This document shows positions 9,688 to 16,806 of a DNA stretch of 22,998 nucleotides, in pieces (the stretch's first letter is position 1; each line of letters begins with the position of its first letter). Location of the stretch: NCBI GenBank assembly GCA_036491755.1, contig DASXBJ010000079.1:1-22998 (forward strand), written 5' to 3'. The translations under genes and the position numbers were made by a program. The notes below the pieces were generated by a model. That model did no database searches and was not told the DNA's origin. It was given only the letters and a program-made list of their open reading frames with translations. This stretch comes from DASXBJ01 sp036491755 (GTDB lineage Bacteria; Chloroflexota; Dormibacteria; Dormibacterales; Dormibacteraceae).

Positions 9688-10776
9688 ATGCGTTCTAACC
9701 CCTCCGTGAGGCTCCGTCCCGCGGCGGTCGTGGTGGTTGCGGCGCTCTGGGCCATCGCGCTCTTCGTGCTATCACCGGCATCCCACCGCGTGGCCCACGC
9801 CGACTGCACCCCTGCTTCCAGCTCGCCCTGCCCAACGCCGCCGCCCAGCCCCACCCCCACTCCATCGCCGTCTCCCTCGCCCATTCCGACCAACGCGTTT
9901 CTCAGCCTCGACGTGAGCGCCGGACCGCCTGACACGCAGATCACCGTCAACGGCGGGGCGTTCCTTCCAAACGAGCAGATGACGCTTTACTGGGACACGA
10001 ACAACAAGGTCGCGGGCGGCGCCAACGCCGACAGCAGCGGCAACTTCACGACCCACGTGAAGCCGTTTGCGGGCGACGCGCCGGGGGTCCATCGCCTTTA
10101 CGCCAGCGTGCCGCCCAACCCTTTCGCGGACTTCTCGCTCCAGGCGGCCTCGCCAACGCCATCCCCGTCGCCCTCGCCGTCGCCCGACACGTCGCCCTCC
10201 CCTTCCAGCAGTCCCAGCCCAACCGACGTCGCGAGCCCTACTCCGGTGGCCGCCACCTTGAGCGGCATCGACCTGATCACCCGGCCGCCCTTCGTCTTCC
10301 TGCCCATCATCGGCATCCTCGCGATCCTGATTTCCATCGGCTACTGGGTCATGAGCATGGTCAGGCGGCCTCCGCCAACCGCGCTGCCCACCGCCGCCGT
10401 CATGCACCGCGCGACCAGGCCCGACTACGGGGCGGGGTTCGGCACCCCTCCGCCGGCACCCGCGCCGGATGCGCCTTCACCTTCCGCCTGGACCGATGTG
10501 ATGCCGCCGCCGCCTGCTCCCACCGGCCGGCCGCCGGCGGAGCCGGATGCTCAAGTCTCGGCACCAGCGGCTGAGACGTGGACCGAGCCTGAGGCCTCGC
10601 CCCAACCCCAACCGCCGTCGGCTTCTGAGCCCGACTCTGCGGCTGCGGTTTCGAGCGACGAGCCCTGGTCCGATCCCAACGCGCAGCCGCCGCAGGCATG
10701 GAATGAGCCAGGCCGGCCAGATGCGGCGGGCGCGCCGGACGACCCGCCAGACCTACCTCAACCAGGAGAGGATTAG
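9688..10776 (+). CDS. Secreted single-pass protein: Ig-like domain, TM helix, proline-rich cytoplasmic tail
   Basis: I chose ATG 9688 because it begins a clean Sec signal (MRSNPSVRLRPAAVVVVAAL..., cleavage expected near AHA-DC); upstream in-frame codons overlap the previous gene and look non-coding. The 362-residue product then has a P/S/T linker and a beta-sandwich-like domain (about residues 70-150; LDVSAGPPDTQITVNGGAFLP, later DSSGNFTTHVKPF). A second PSPSPS linker leads to one membrane helix (about 202-225). The C-terminal tail of about 135 residues is rich in Pro, Ala and Ser and carries four W-[TSN]-[DE]-[PV] motifs. Such a domain suggests cell-surface display. I do not recognise a named family. 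It follows the SCO1664 gene by 32 bases. Confidence 0.75.
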   Translation: MRSNPSVRLRPAAVVVVAALWAIALFVLSPASHRVAHADCTPASSSPCPTPPPSPTPTPSPSPSPIPTNAFLSLDVSAGPPDTQITVNGGAFLPNEQMTLYWDTNNKVAGGANADSSGNFTTHVKPFAGDAPGVHRLYASVPPNPFADFSLQAASPTPSPSPSPSPDTSPSPSSSPSPTDVASPTPVAATLSGIDLITRPPFVFLPIIGILAILISIGYWVMSMVRRPPPTALPTAAVMHRATRPDYGAGFGTPPPAPAPDAPSPSAWTDVMPPPPAPTGRPPAEPDAQVSAPAAETWTEPEASPQPQPPSASEPDSAAAVSSDEPWSDPNAQPPQAWNEPGRPDAAGAPDDPPDLPQPGED

Positions 10777-10816
10777 CCTCCAGGCGAAATCGCTTTTAGA
10801 CTTGCGGCCAACTCTC

Positions 10817-11575
10817 ATGCTGTTGGAGGTTCGCAACCTGAGCGTCCGGTTCGGCGGCGTGGTCGCGCTCGACTCCGTGTCATTCGCCGTCGACCAGGGC
10901 CAGGTTGTCGGGCTCATCGGACCCAACGGCGCCGGCAAGACAACTCTCTTCAATGTCATCACGCGCGTGTACAGGCCAAGCTCTGGAAACGTTTTGATCG
11001 AGGGCGAGTCGGTGCTGCGCATGTCGCCTCATCACGTAATCCGCCGTGGCCTCGCGCGGACGTTTCAAAACGTGGCGCTTTTCCGAACCATGACGGTCCT
11101 GGAGAACGTTCTCGTCGGCGATCACATCAGGACGAACAGCGATTGGCTGCAGGCTTCGGTGCCTCTGCCGGGAGCCTTGCGAGCCGAGTCATCGGCTCGG
11201 GAGCGGGCCAGGGAGATGATCGATTTCGTCGGCCTCACAGCCGTCGCCGACCGGCCTGTCGCGGTGCTGCCCTTCGGAACTCAAAAGCGGGTGGAGCTGG
11301 CGCGCGCGCTGGTCTCAGCCCCCAAGCTGCTCCTGCTGGATGAGCCGGCCGGCGGAATCAGCCACGAGGAGGTGGATGCGATGAGCGCCCTCCTGCGCAA
11401 CATTCGCCGGGAGCTTGCCGTCTCCATGCTCCTCGTCGAGCATCACATGGCTTTCGTGATGGGGATCTCGGACCATGTCGTCGTGCTCGACTTCGGCAAG
11501 AAGATCGCCGAGGGCAGCCCCGCCGAGGTGCAGCGGAACCCGACCGTGATCGAAGCCTATCTCGGCGCGGCTTAG
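10817..11575 (+). CDS. livG: Branched-chain amino acid-type ABC transporter, ATPase LivG
   Basis: One of the two ATPases of a HAAT-family (LIV-type) importer. The 252-residue protein has Walker A GPNGAGKTT, Q-loop context ARTFQNVALFRTMTVLENVL, the LivG-type signature LPFGTQKRVELARAL, Walker B LLLLDEPAGGISHEE and the switch region LVEHHMAFVMGISDHVVVLD. The long loop between Q-loop and signature is typical of LivG and distinguishes it from LivF. The ATG at 10817 starts the family homology; the open frame extends 90 codons upstream into the previous gene but is not coding there. No good Shine-Dalgarno sequence is visible. First gene of the liv block, followed after eight bases by livF. Confidence 0.93.
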   Translation: MLLEVRNLSVRFGGVVALDSVSFAVDQGQVVGLIGPNGAGKTTLFNVITRVYRPSSGNVLIEGESVLRMSPHHVIRRGLARTFQNVALFRTMTVLENVLVGDHIRTNSDWLQASVPLPGALRAESSARERAREMIDFVGLTAVADRPVAVLPFGTQKRVELARALVSAPKLLLLDEPAGGISHEEVDAMSALLRNIRRELAVSMLLVEHHMAFVMGISDHVVVLDFGKKIAEGSPAEVQRNPTVIEAYLGAA

Positions 11576-11583
11576 CGACACCG

Positions 11584-12294
11584 GTGCCGGCCCTGCTCGA
11601 GGTCGAGGACGTCCGGGCGGGGTACGGCGGGACCTCGGTCCTGCACGGAGTCTCGCTTTCGGTGCCCGAAGGCGCCATCGTCTCGCTCCTGGGCGCCAAC
11701 GGCGCTGGCAAGACCACGACCCTGCGGGCCATCACGGCGGGCGTCCGCTGGACGGGCGACATCCGGTTCCAGGGCCGCTCGCTGCGGCGCATGTCAACCG
11801 AAGACGTCGTGCGGCTCGGCGTCGCGCACGTGCCCGAGGGCCGCGGCATCCTGACCGAGCTGACCGTCGACGAGAACCTGAGGCTGGGAGCCCACCTACG
11901 CCACGACGCCGACGTCCGCAAGGACTACGACGAGGTCTTCGCATACTTTCCTGTCCTGCGCGAGCGGCGGGGCTTGTCGGCGAGCACGCTGTCCGGCGGC
12001 GAGCAGCAGATGCTCGCGATCGCTCGCGCGCTGCTCATGCGGCCGCGCTTGATGCTCCTCGACGAGCCGTCGCTCGGTCTGGCGCCCATGGTCGTGCGCT
12101 CAATCTTCGAAATCATCCGCACGATCAACCAGGCGCGCGGCGTGGCGGTGCTGCTTGTCGAGCAGAACGCGACGCTCGCGCTCGAGATGTCGTCCGCGGC
12201 CTTCGTCCTCGAGGTCGGGCGCGTTGCCGTACACGGGGACAGCTCAGAGCTGAAGGGCAACGAGTCGGTTCGTCGCTCGTACCTCGGGTACTAG
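11584..12294 (+). CDS. livF: Branched-chain amino acid-type ABC transporter, ATPase LivF
   Basis: The second ATPase of the importer, 236 residues, the usual LivF size. It has Walker A GANGAGKTT, signature LSGGEQQMLAIARAL, Walker B LMLLDEPSLGLAP and the LivF-typical VAHVPEGRGILTELTVDENL and LLVEQNATLALEMSS blocks. Start is GTG at 11584. It would form the LivG/LivF heterodimer that drives transport through LivH/LivM. The start of livH is seven bases after its stop, so the block is clearly one operon. Confidence 0.94.
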   Translation: MPALLEVEDVRAGYGGTSVLHGVSLSVPEGAIVSLLGANGAGKTTTLRAITAGVRWTGDIRFQGRSLRRMSTEDVVRLGVAHVPEGRGILTELTVDENLRLGAHLRHDADVRKDYDEVFAYFPVLRERRGLSASTLSGGEQQMLAIARALLMRPRLMLLDEPSLGLAPMVVRSIFEIIRTINQARGVAVLLVEQNATLALEMSSAAFVLEVGRVAVHGDSSELKGNESVRRSYLGY

Positions 12295-12301
12295 GCGTCA
12301 C

Positions 12302-13183
12302 ATGCAAGAGTTCCTGCAGCAAGTCGTCAGCGGGCTCGCCAGCGGAGGCATCTTCGCCAGCCTCGCGCTCGCCCTCGTCCTCATCTACAACGCGATGGGA
12401 CTCGTCAACTTCGCGCAGGGCGAGATGGCAATGTTCGCCACCTTCATCGCCTTCGTTCTCATCGCTCACGGCATGAGCTACTGGATCGCATTCCCGGTGA
12501 CCCTGGTGCTTGCGTTTGCCGGCGGCATCGCGGTCCAGCGCATCGTGATCAGACCCGTCGAGCATGCGCCGGTCCTGACCCTGGTCATCGTGACACTCGG
12601 CCTTGCCACGCTCTTCAATGGCGCCGCCGGATTTCTCTTCGGTTACGTGCCTCGCAGCTTTCCAAGCCCGTTCTCGGTGCAGACGGTGAACATTCTTGGC
12701 GCCTACGCGAGCTACCAGGACCTCGGTGTGATTGCGGTCAGCGGAGTGGTGCTCTTCGCCATCTATCTCCTCCTGCAGCACACCACGATCGGGCTGACGA
12801 TGCGCGCGGCGGCGCACCACCCCGAGGCCAGCAGGCTCCTGGGAGTCCACGTCAGCTGGATGCTCGCCCTCGGCTGGGGCCTGGCCTCGGCGGTCGGCGC
12901 CGTCTCGGGAATCATGGCCGCCCCCGCCCTTTTGCTCCAGCCGGACATGATGCAGACGGTCATCATCTACGCCTTCGCGGCCGCCGTGCTCGGCGGCATC
13001 GAGAGCCCTCTGGGCGCCGTGGTCGGCGGGCTCATCGTTGGCGTCACGGTCAACTTCGCAGGCGCCTACCTGCCATTTGTCGGCGGTGACCTCCAGCTCG
13101 CCGTCGCGCTCGCCATCATCGTCGCGGTGCTCGTGGTCAAGCCCAACGGGCTGTTCGGACGCCCTGCGGTGCGCCGGGTTTAA
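12302..13183 (+). CDS. livH: Branched-chain amino acid-type ABC transporter, permease LivH
   Basis: Membrane permease of the BPD_transp_2 family, 293 residues with about eight membrane helices. LivH hallmarks are the N-terminal MQEFLQQVVSGLASGGIFAS, the block YNAMGLVNFAQGEMAMF, the cytoplasmic coupling region TIGLTMRAAAHHPEASRLLGV (contact to the ATPases) and FAAAVLGGIESPLGAVVGG near the C-terminus. Start is ATG at 12302, seven bases after livF. The stop TAA at 13181-13183 is followed at once by an in-frame ATG-ACA-GGC-CAC-TAA and then livM. Confidence 0.95.
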   Translation: MQEFLQQVVSGLASGGIFASLALALVLIYNAMGLVNFAQGEMAMFATFIAFVLIAHGMSYWIAFPVTLVLAFAGGIAVQRIVIRPVEHAPVLTLVIVTLGLATLFNGAAGFLFGYVPRSFPSPFSVQTVNILGAYASYQDLGVIAVSGVVLFAIYLLLQHTTIGLTMRAAAHHPEASRLLGVHVSWMLALGWGLASAVGAVSGIMAAPALLLQPDMMQTVIIYAFAAAVLGGIESPLGAVVGGLIVGVTVNFAGAYLPFVGGDLQLAVALAIIVAVLVVKPNGLFGRPAVRRV

Positions 13184-13198
13184 ATGACAGGCCACTAA
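13184..13198 (+). other. Four-codon in-frame minigene between livH and livM
   Basis: The junction reads livH TAA, then ATG ACA GGC CAC TAA, then the livM ATG, without a spare base and all in one frame. It could be a chance leftover, or it could mediate re-initiation coupling between livH and livM. No Shine-Dalgarno sequence is evident for either ATG. Confidence 0.3.
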
Positions 13199-14287
13199 AT
13201 GTCCCGCATTCGTTCCGCCCCACCCCGCTACTTCCTGGTCGTGCTAGCGGTGCTTTTCCTGGCCGGGTTGCCCACCGTGATCACCAGCTTCCAGGCGAGC
13301 GAGTGGGCCGGCGCGCTGATCCTCGCGATCGCGATGATGGGTCTCAACATCCTGGTCGGGTACAGCGGCCAGATCTCGCTCGGTCACGGGGCCTTCATGG
13401 CCCTCGGCGCCTACACCTCGGCCATCCTTGCCCACAGATACAACGTCGACTACCTGGTGACGATCCCCATCGCCGGGTTGATAACCGGAATCGCGGGATT
13501 CCTGTTCGGGATCCCTGCGCTGCGCCTCTCCGCCCTCTACCTGGCGCTGGCCACATTCGCCCTCGCGGTGGTCACGCCGAGCCTGATCAAGCGGCCGGCC
13601 GGGTTCACCGGGGGCGTGCAGGGCATCATCCTGCTGCAGCCCGATCCACCCCAGTTCATGAAGGACGCCTTCAGCGCAGTCACCGGGACGCCAATGACGA
13701 GCGACCAGTGGATCTACTACATCACCTTCGTCTGCGCCGTGCTCCTGTTCTGGTTCGCCTGGAACATCGTTCGCCACCGTCCGGGGCGCGCCATGCGTGC
13801 AATTCGCGACGGCGAGGTTGCGGCGGCGGCCTCTGGGGTGAACGTCGCGGGATACAAGACTCTGGCCTTCGGACTGTCGGCGTTTTACGCCGGCATCGCC
13901 GGCTCGCTGTTCGGCCTTTCGACCGGTTTCGTCAGCCCGGACACCTTCCCTGTCGGGCTTTCCATCCAACTGCTCGTCGGCGCGGTGGTCGGCGGCCTGG
14001 CCTCGATCCCAGGCCCGCTGCTCGGTGCGGTGTTCGCCTACTTTCTCCCGATCGAGTCCAACCAGTGGGTCCCCAGCCAGACTTGGATCCCGAGCCAGAT
14101 CGCGGCCACGGTGGTCAAGGCCGGGCCGGCTGTGACCTACGGAGCGATCCTGATCTTGGTCATGATCTTCGCCCCGAACGGCGTCGTCGGCCTCGTCACC
14201 GCTGCCTACTTCCGGCTGCGACGGCGTCTGCGCGGGGCCGGCGATCGCGAGACTGGACAAATGCCACCCGGCGCGCAGACTGTTTAA
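13199..14287 (+). CDS. livM: Branched-chain amino acid-type ABC transporter, permease LivM
   Basis: Second permease, 362 residues, BPD_transp_2 family. Recognised blocks are AIAMMGLNILVGYSGQISLGHGAFMALGAYTSA, cited here only by its core YSGQISLGHGAF, the coupling helix region RPGRAMRAIRDGEVAAAASG, the LivM block YAGIAGSLFGLSTGFVSPD and the C-terminal IFAPNGVVGLV. It pairs with LivH to form the membrane channel. Start is ATG at 13199, 15 bases after livH. The stop is followed by a 94-base gap before the binding-protein gene. Confidence 0.95.
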   Translation: MSRIRSAPPRYFLVVLAVLFLAGLPTVITSFQASEWAGALILAIAMMGLNILVGYSGQISLGHGAFMALGAYTSAILAHRYNVDYLVTIPIAGLITGIAGFLFGIPALRLSALYLALATFALAVVTPSLIKRPAGFTGGVQGIILLQPDPPQFMKDAFSAVTGTPMTSDQWIYYITFVCAVLLFWFAWNIVRHRPGRAMRAIRDGEVAAAASGVNVAGYKTLAFGLSAFYAGIAGSLFGLSTGFVSPDTFPVGLSIQLLVGAVVGGLASIPGPLLGAVFAYFLPIESNQWVPSQTWIPSQIAATVVKAGPAVTYGAILILVMIFAPNGVVGLVTAAYFRLRRRLRGAGDRETGQMPPGAQTV

Positions 14288-14367
14288 ATACACCCAGCGT
14301 GGCCCCACGAACTCAGCTGATCGGCAAACTCGGCTCGTCTTGGGTTGGCGGGGACCTTGTAATGAGC

Positions 14368-14374
14368 GGGAGGA
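14368..14374 (+). promoter_or_regulatory. Strong ribosome-binding site of livK
   Basis: GGGAGGA with a seven-base spacer to ATG 14382. It fixes the start of the binding protein at the lipoprotein signal and rules out the earlier in-frame start at 14340. It is much stronger than the sites of the other liv genes, which would fit higher production of the binding protein. Confidence 0.75.
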
Positions 14375-14381
14375 ATTGCTG

Positions 14382-15629
14382 ATGGCACGTAACGCCTCGC
14401 GTCTGGCCGCAATGGCGGCATTCCTGGTGACCCTGGCCGCGTGCGGCGGCTCGAGCGCGCCGAGCGCCCAGACGGACGTGGGCGTGACCAGCAACTCGAT
14501 CCTGCTCGGCAACACCATCGCGCTCTCGGGCCCGGCCGCCGGGTACGGCACCATCGCCAACGCGGAAAACGCTTACTTCACGTACATCAACAACACGCAG
14601 GGCGGCGTGAACGGGCGAAAGATCAACTTCAAGATCCTCGACGACGCATACAACCCTGCCCAGACCGTGCCCTTGACCAAGCAGCTGGTCGAGCAGGACC
14701 AGGTCTTCGCGATGTTCAGCGGCCTGGGCACGCAGGCCCAGACGTCCGTGCGCGACTACCTCAACTCGAAGAAGGTTCCGCAGCTGTTTGTGGCGACCGG
14801 CGCCACGACCTTCATGGCCGATTTCAGCTCGCACAACTACACGATCGGCTGGCAGCCGCCGTACCAGGGCGAGGCGCACATCTACGCCAAGGACATCCTG
14901 GCCAATCACCCGAACGCCAAGATCGGCGTGCTCTACCAGAACGACGACTACGGCCAGGACTATCTCAAGGGGCTTAACGACGGCCTCGGCTCAAAGGCCT
15001 CGATGATCGTCGACAAAGAGAGCTATGACGTCTCAGCCGCTGTGCCGACGCTGGCCTCCCAGCTGTCCAAGCTGAAGGCAAGCGGGGCTGACACCCTATT
15101 CCTCTTCACCACGCCGGCCTTCACGATCGGCTCGCTTGCGATCGTCACCAAGCTCGGCTGGACCCCTGCCACGATCTACTTGAACTCCGTCTCCAACCCG
15201 CAGGTTTACATGGGCTTCGCCGCGAAGTCCGGGGCTGCGCTGAAGAACGTGACCAGCGTCGGTTACATCAAGGACCCGACCGACCCCCAGTGGGCGAATG
15301 ACGCCGGCATGAAGCTGTACAAGACCGTCATCGCCAACTGTTCGACCTGCAATGTCAACGACGGCTTCAACATCTACGGCGCGGCAGTCGCCTGGAGCAT
15401 GGTCGACGTGCTGACGAAGGCCGGCTCGAACATGACCCGAGCCAACGTGATGAACATCGCCGGCTCGCAGCTCAACGAGACCAACAATCCCTTCCTTTTG
15501 CCCGGAGTCGTGGTCAAGACAACCTCGAGCGATCACTTCCCGATCACCCAGGAGCAGGTCATCAACTGGAACGGGACTGGCTGGACCCTGACGGGCAGCC
15601 TCATCGACGAGCGGGGCACGATCAAGTAG
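14382..15629 (+). CDS. livK: Branched-chain amino acid-type ABC transporter, substrate-binding lipoprotein LivK
   Basis: Extracytoplasmic receptor of the importer, 415 residues, Peripla_BP_6 / type I periplasmic-binding fold. The N-terminus is a lipoprotein signal with lipobox LAAC (MARNASRLAAMAAFLVTLAAC), so the mature protein would be membrane-anchored by its first Cys. Family blocks are ILLGNTIALSGPAAGYG, GGVNGRKINFKILDDAYNPA, the hinge region VPQLFVATGATTF and IGVLYQNDDYGQDYLKG. A close cysteine pair (NCSTCNV) may form a disulfide. Substrate cannot be read from sequence: family members bind Leu/Ile/Val, other amino acids, amides, urea or aromatic acids. Gene order with the receptor last differs from E. 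coli. Confidence 0.93.
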   Translation: MARNASRLAAMAAFLVTLAACGGSSAPSAQTDVGVTSNSILLGNTIALSGPAAGYGTIANAENAYFTYINNTQGGVNGRKINFKILDDAYNPAQTVPLTKQLVEQDQVFAMFSGLGTQAQTSVRDYLNSKKVPQLFVATGATTFMADFSSHNYTIGWQPPYQGEAHIYAKDILANHPNAKIGVLYQNDDYGQDYLKGLNDGLGSKASMIVDKESYDVSAAVPTLASQLSKLKASGADTLFLFTTPAFTIGSLAIVTKLGWTPATIYLNSVSNPQVYMGFAAKSGAALKNVTSVGYIKDPTDPQWANDAGMKLYKTVIANCSTCNVNDGFNIYGAAVAWSMVDVLTKAGSNMTRANVMNIAGSQLNETNNPFLLPGVVVKTTSSDHFPITQEQVINWNGTGWTLTGSLIDERGTIK

Positions 15630-15649
15630 TCAGAAGCTTCCTGGACGGG

Positions 15650-16498
15650 GTGCGGCCCTCGCCGGGCGCGCGCAGGGCGCACTCCTATCCGGGCGCGCGC
15701 AGGGCGCACTCCTATCCGGGCGCGCGCAGAGCGCACCCCTACTTTGTACATGCCTATCTCCTCACGTACACCCCAATCCTTCTGTTCGCGGACAGCAGGA
15801 TCAGCGCGCTGTGGCAGCAGTGGATGCTCGGTGCTCTTACTTTCGCGGCGCTGTATCTGTGCGCCTTGAAGGCGCCGAAAGAGCAGCGCGTGCAGGTGTG
15901 GGCATGCGTCCTGGTCGCGACCGGCTTCGAGATCTTCGGCTCCCTTATCTGGGGCGTGTACCGCTACCGGCTGCACAATGTGCCGCTCTTCGTGCCGCCG
16001 GGCCACGGCATGGTCTACCTGTTCGGCCTGCTGGCCGCTCGTACGCCGGTCGTGATCCGCTACGGCAAGAGAGTCGCCCACGTCGTCCTGGCCGGCGCGA
16101 CCACCTGGGCGTTGCTGGGTCTGACCCTGCTGCCGGCGATCACAGGTCGCATCGACGTGCAGGGCGCACTGTGCCTGCCGGTCTTCGCCTATTTCGTGCT
16201 GCGATCTCCGCGGTGGGCGCTGTTCTCCGCGATCTTCATCGCGACCGGCGAACTGGAGATCTTTGGCACGTCCTTCGGGAACTGGGCGTGGCTGCCCGTC
16301 GCTCCCTGGACCCACATCCCGTCGGGCAACCCACCGTCGGTGATAGCCGGCGGCTACTGCGTGATCGACGCCTCGGTCCTGCTCGCGCTGCGAGCAGCCT
16401 CGTGGCTGCGCTCTCAGCCGTTCATCTCGACGCTCGCGCTGCCGGCGGTCGTGCGGCGTCCCTCCGAGTCCTCGCCCCAAACCTCGAGCTCGACCTGA
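15650..16498 (+). CDS. Uncharacterised polytopic membrane protein with repeat-encoded N-terminus
   Basis: A 282-residue protein with about seven to eight membrane helices. I do not recognise a named family. Notable conserved-looking loops are GFEIFGSLIWGVYRYRLHN, LFVPPGHGMVYLFG, GELEIFGTSFGNWAW and SGNPPSVIAGGYCVID. Acidic and aromatic residues in or beside helices suggest a small-molecule or cofactor-handling role, but no function is claimed. The only standard start before the first helix is GTG at 15650, which makes the N-terminus three PGARRAH[SP]Y repeats; the next in-frame ATG (15824) would lose one helix. It follows livK by 20 bases. Its 3' end runs 85 bases into the oppositely oriented MaoC gene. 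Confidence 0.7.
   Translation: MRPSPGARRAHSYPGARRAHSYPGARRAHPYFVHAYLLTYTPILLFADSRISALWQQWMLGALTFAALYLCALKAPKEQRVQVWACVLVATGFEIFGSLIWGVYRYRLHNVPLFVPPGHGMVYLFGLLAARTPVVIRYGKRVAHVVLAGATTWALLGLTLLPAITGRIDVQGALCLPVFAYFVLRSPRWALFSAIFIATGELEIFGTSFGNWAWLPVAPWTHIPSGNPPSVIAGGYCVIDASVLLALRAASWLRSQPFISTLALPAVVRRPSESSPQTSSST
15662..15742 (+). repeat. Three tandem copies of a 27-bp repeat
   Basis: Copies at 15662-15688 and 15689-15715 are identical, and the copy at 15716-15742 differs at three bases. The unit length is divisible by three and encodes PGARRAHSY, PGARRAHSY, PGARRAHPY in the frame of the membrane protein that follows. The copies touch with no spacers. Confidence 0.95.
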
Positions 16499-16806
16499 GT
16501 GCCGTCGACCTTCACGACGCGGCCGCGACAGCGGTACGGGCTGCCCGGGCGGTCGATACCGCGGTAGCTCACCTCGAACTTCGTCAAGGTCCCGCGGTCA
16601 CCCAGCCAGCCGGTCACCAGCTCGCCCAGGAAGGCCGCCTTCAGCAGCCCGTGCAGGATCACGCCCGGCAACCCGACGCCGCGGGCGAACTCCTGGTCGT
16701 AGTGGATCTCGTAGAAGTCCCCCTGCGCTCCCGCGTACTGCACGAGCTGGCGCGTGGTCGGATGCTTGACGAGGTCCGCCAGCTCCTCCCCCACCTGCAC
16801 GCTCAT
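16414..16806 (-). CDS. MaoC-like (R)-hydratase, hot-dog fold
   Basis: A 130-residue single hot-dog protein of the MaoC dehydratase family, whose members hydrate trans-2-enoyl-CoA or -ACP to the 3-hydroxy form. The hydratase-2 motif is present: YAGAQGDFYEIHYDQEFA, with the catalytic Asp (in GD) and His (in IHYD). The usual 'NP' before IH is replaced by 'YE'. LPGVILHGLLKAAFLGELVTGWLGD follows the family pattern, cited by its core ILHGLLKA. The ATG at 16806 overlaps the stop of the FAS1-type partner by four bases (ATGA). It resembles mycobacterial HadB in layout but lies with an acyl-CoA dehydrogenase, so a role in acyl-CoA degradation is more likely. Its 3' end overlaps the convergent membrane-protein gene. 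Confidence 0.88.
   Translation of the reverse strand: MSVQVGEELADLVKHPTTRQLVQYAGAQGDFYEIHYDQEFARGVGLPGVILHGLLKAAFLGELVTGWLGDRGTLTKFEVSYRGIDRPGSPYRCRGRVVKVDGTQVELEVWGEDSEGRRTTAGSASVEMNG

Noticed and set aside
9829..9885. Short tandem repeat in the CCxTCxCC-rich stretch
   Set aside because: It is the coding sequence of a Pro/Ser/Thr linker in the secreted protein, not a separate repeat element.
13244..14560. Long minus-strand open frame opposite livM and the start of livK, and similar frames opposite livH (12125-13195), livK and the membrane gene (15533-16480), the acyl-CoA dehydrogenase (17474-18445) and the sulfurtransferase (20796-21647)
   Set aside because: All lie on the opposite strand of well-recognised genes and give His/Asp/Arg-rich, motif-free translations.
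15662..15742. CRISPR array
   Set aside because: The 27-bp units are directly adjacent without spacers and keep a reading frame; there are no cas genes.
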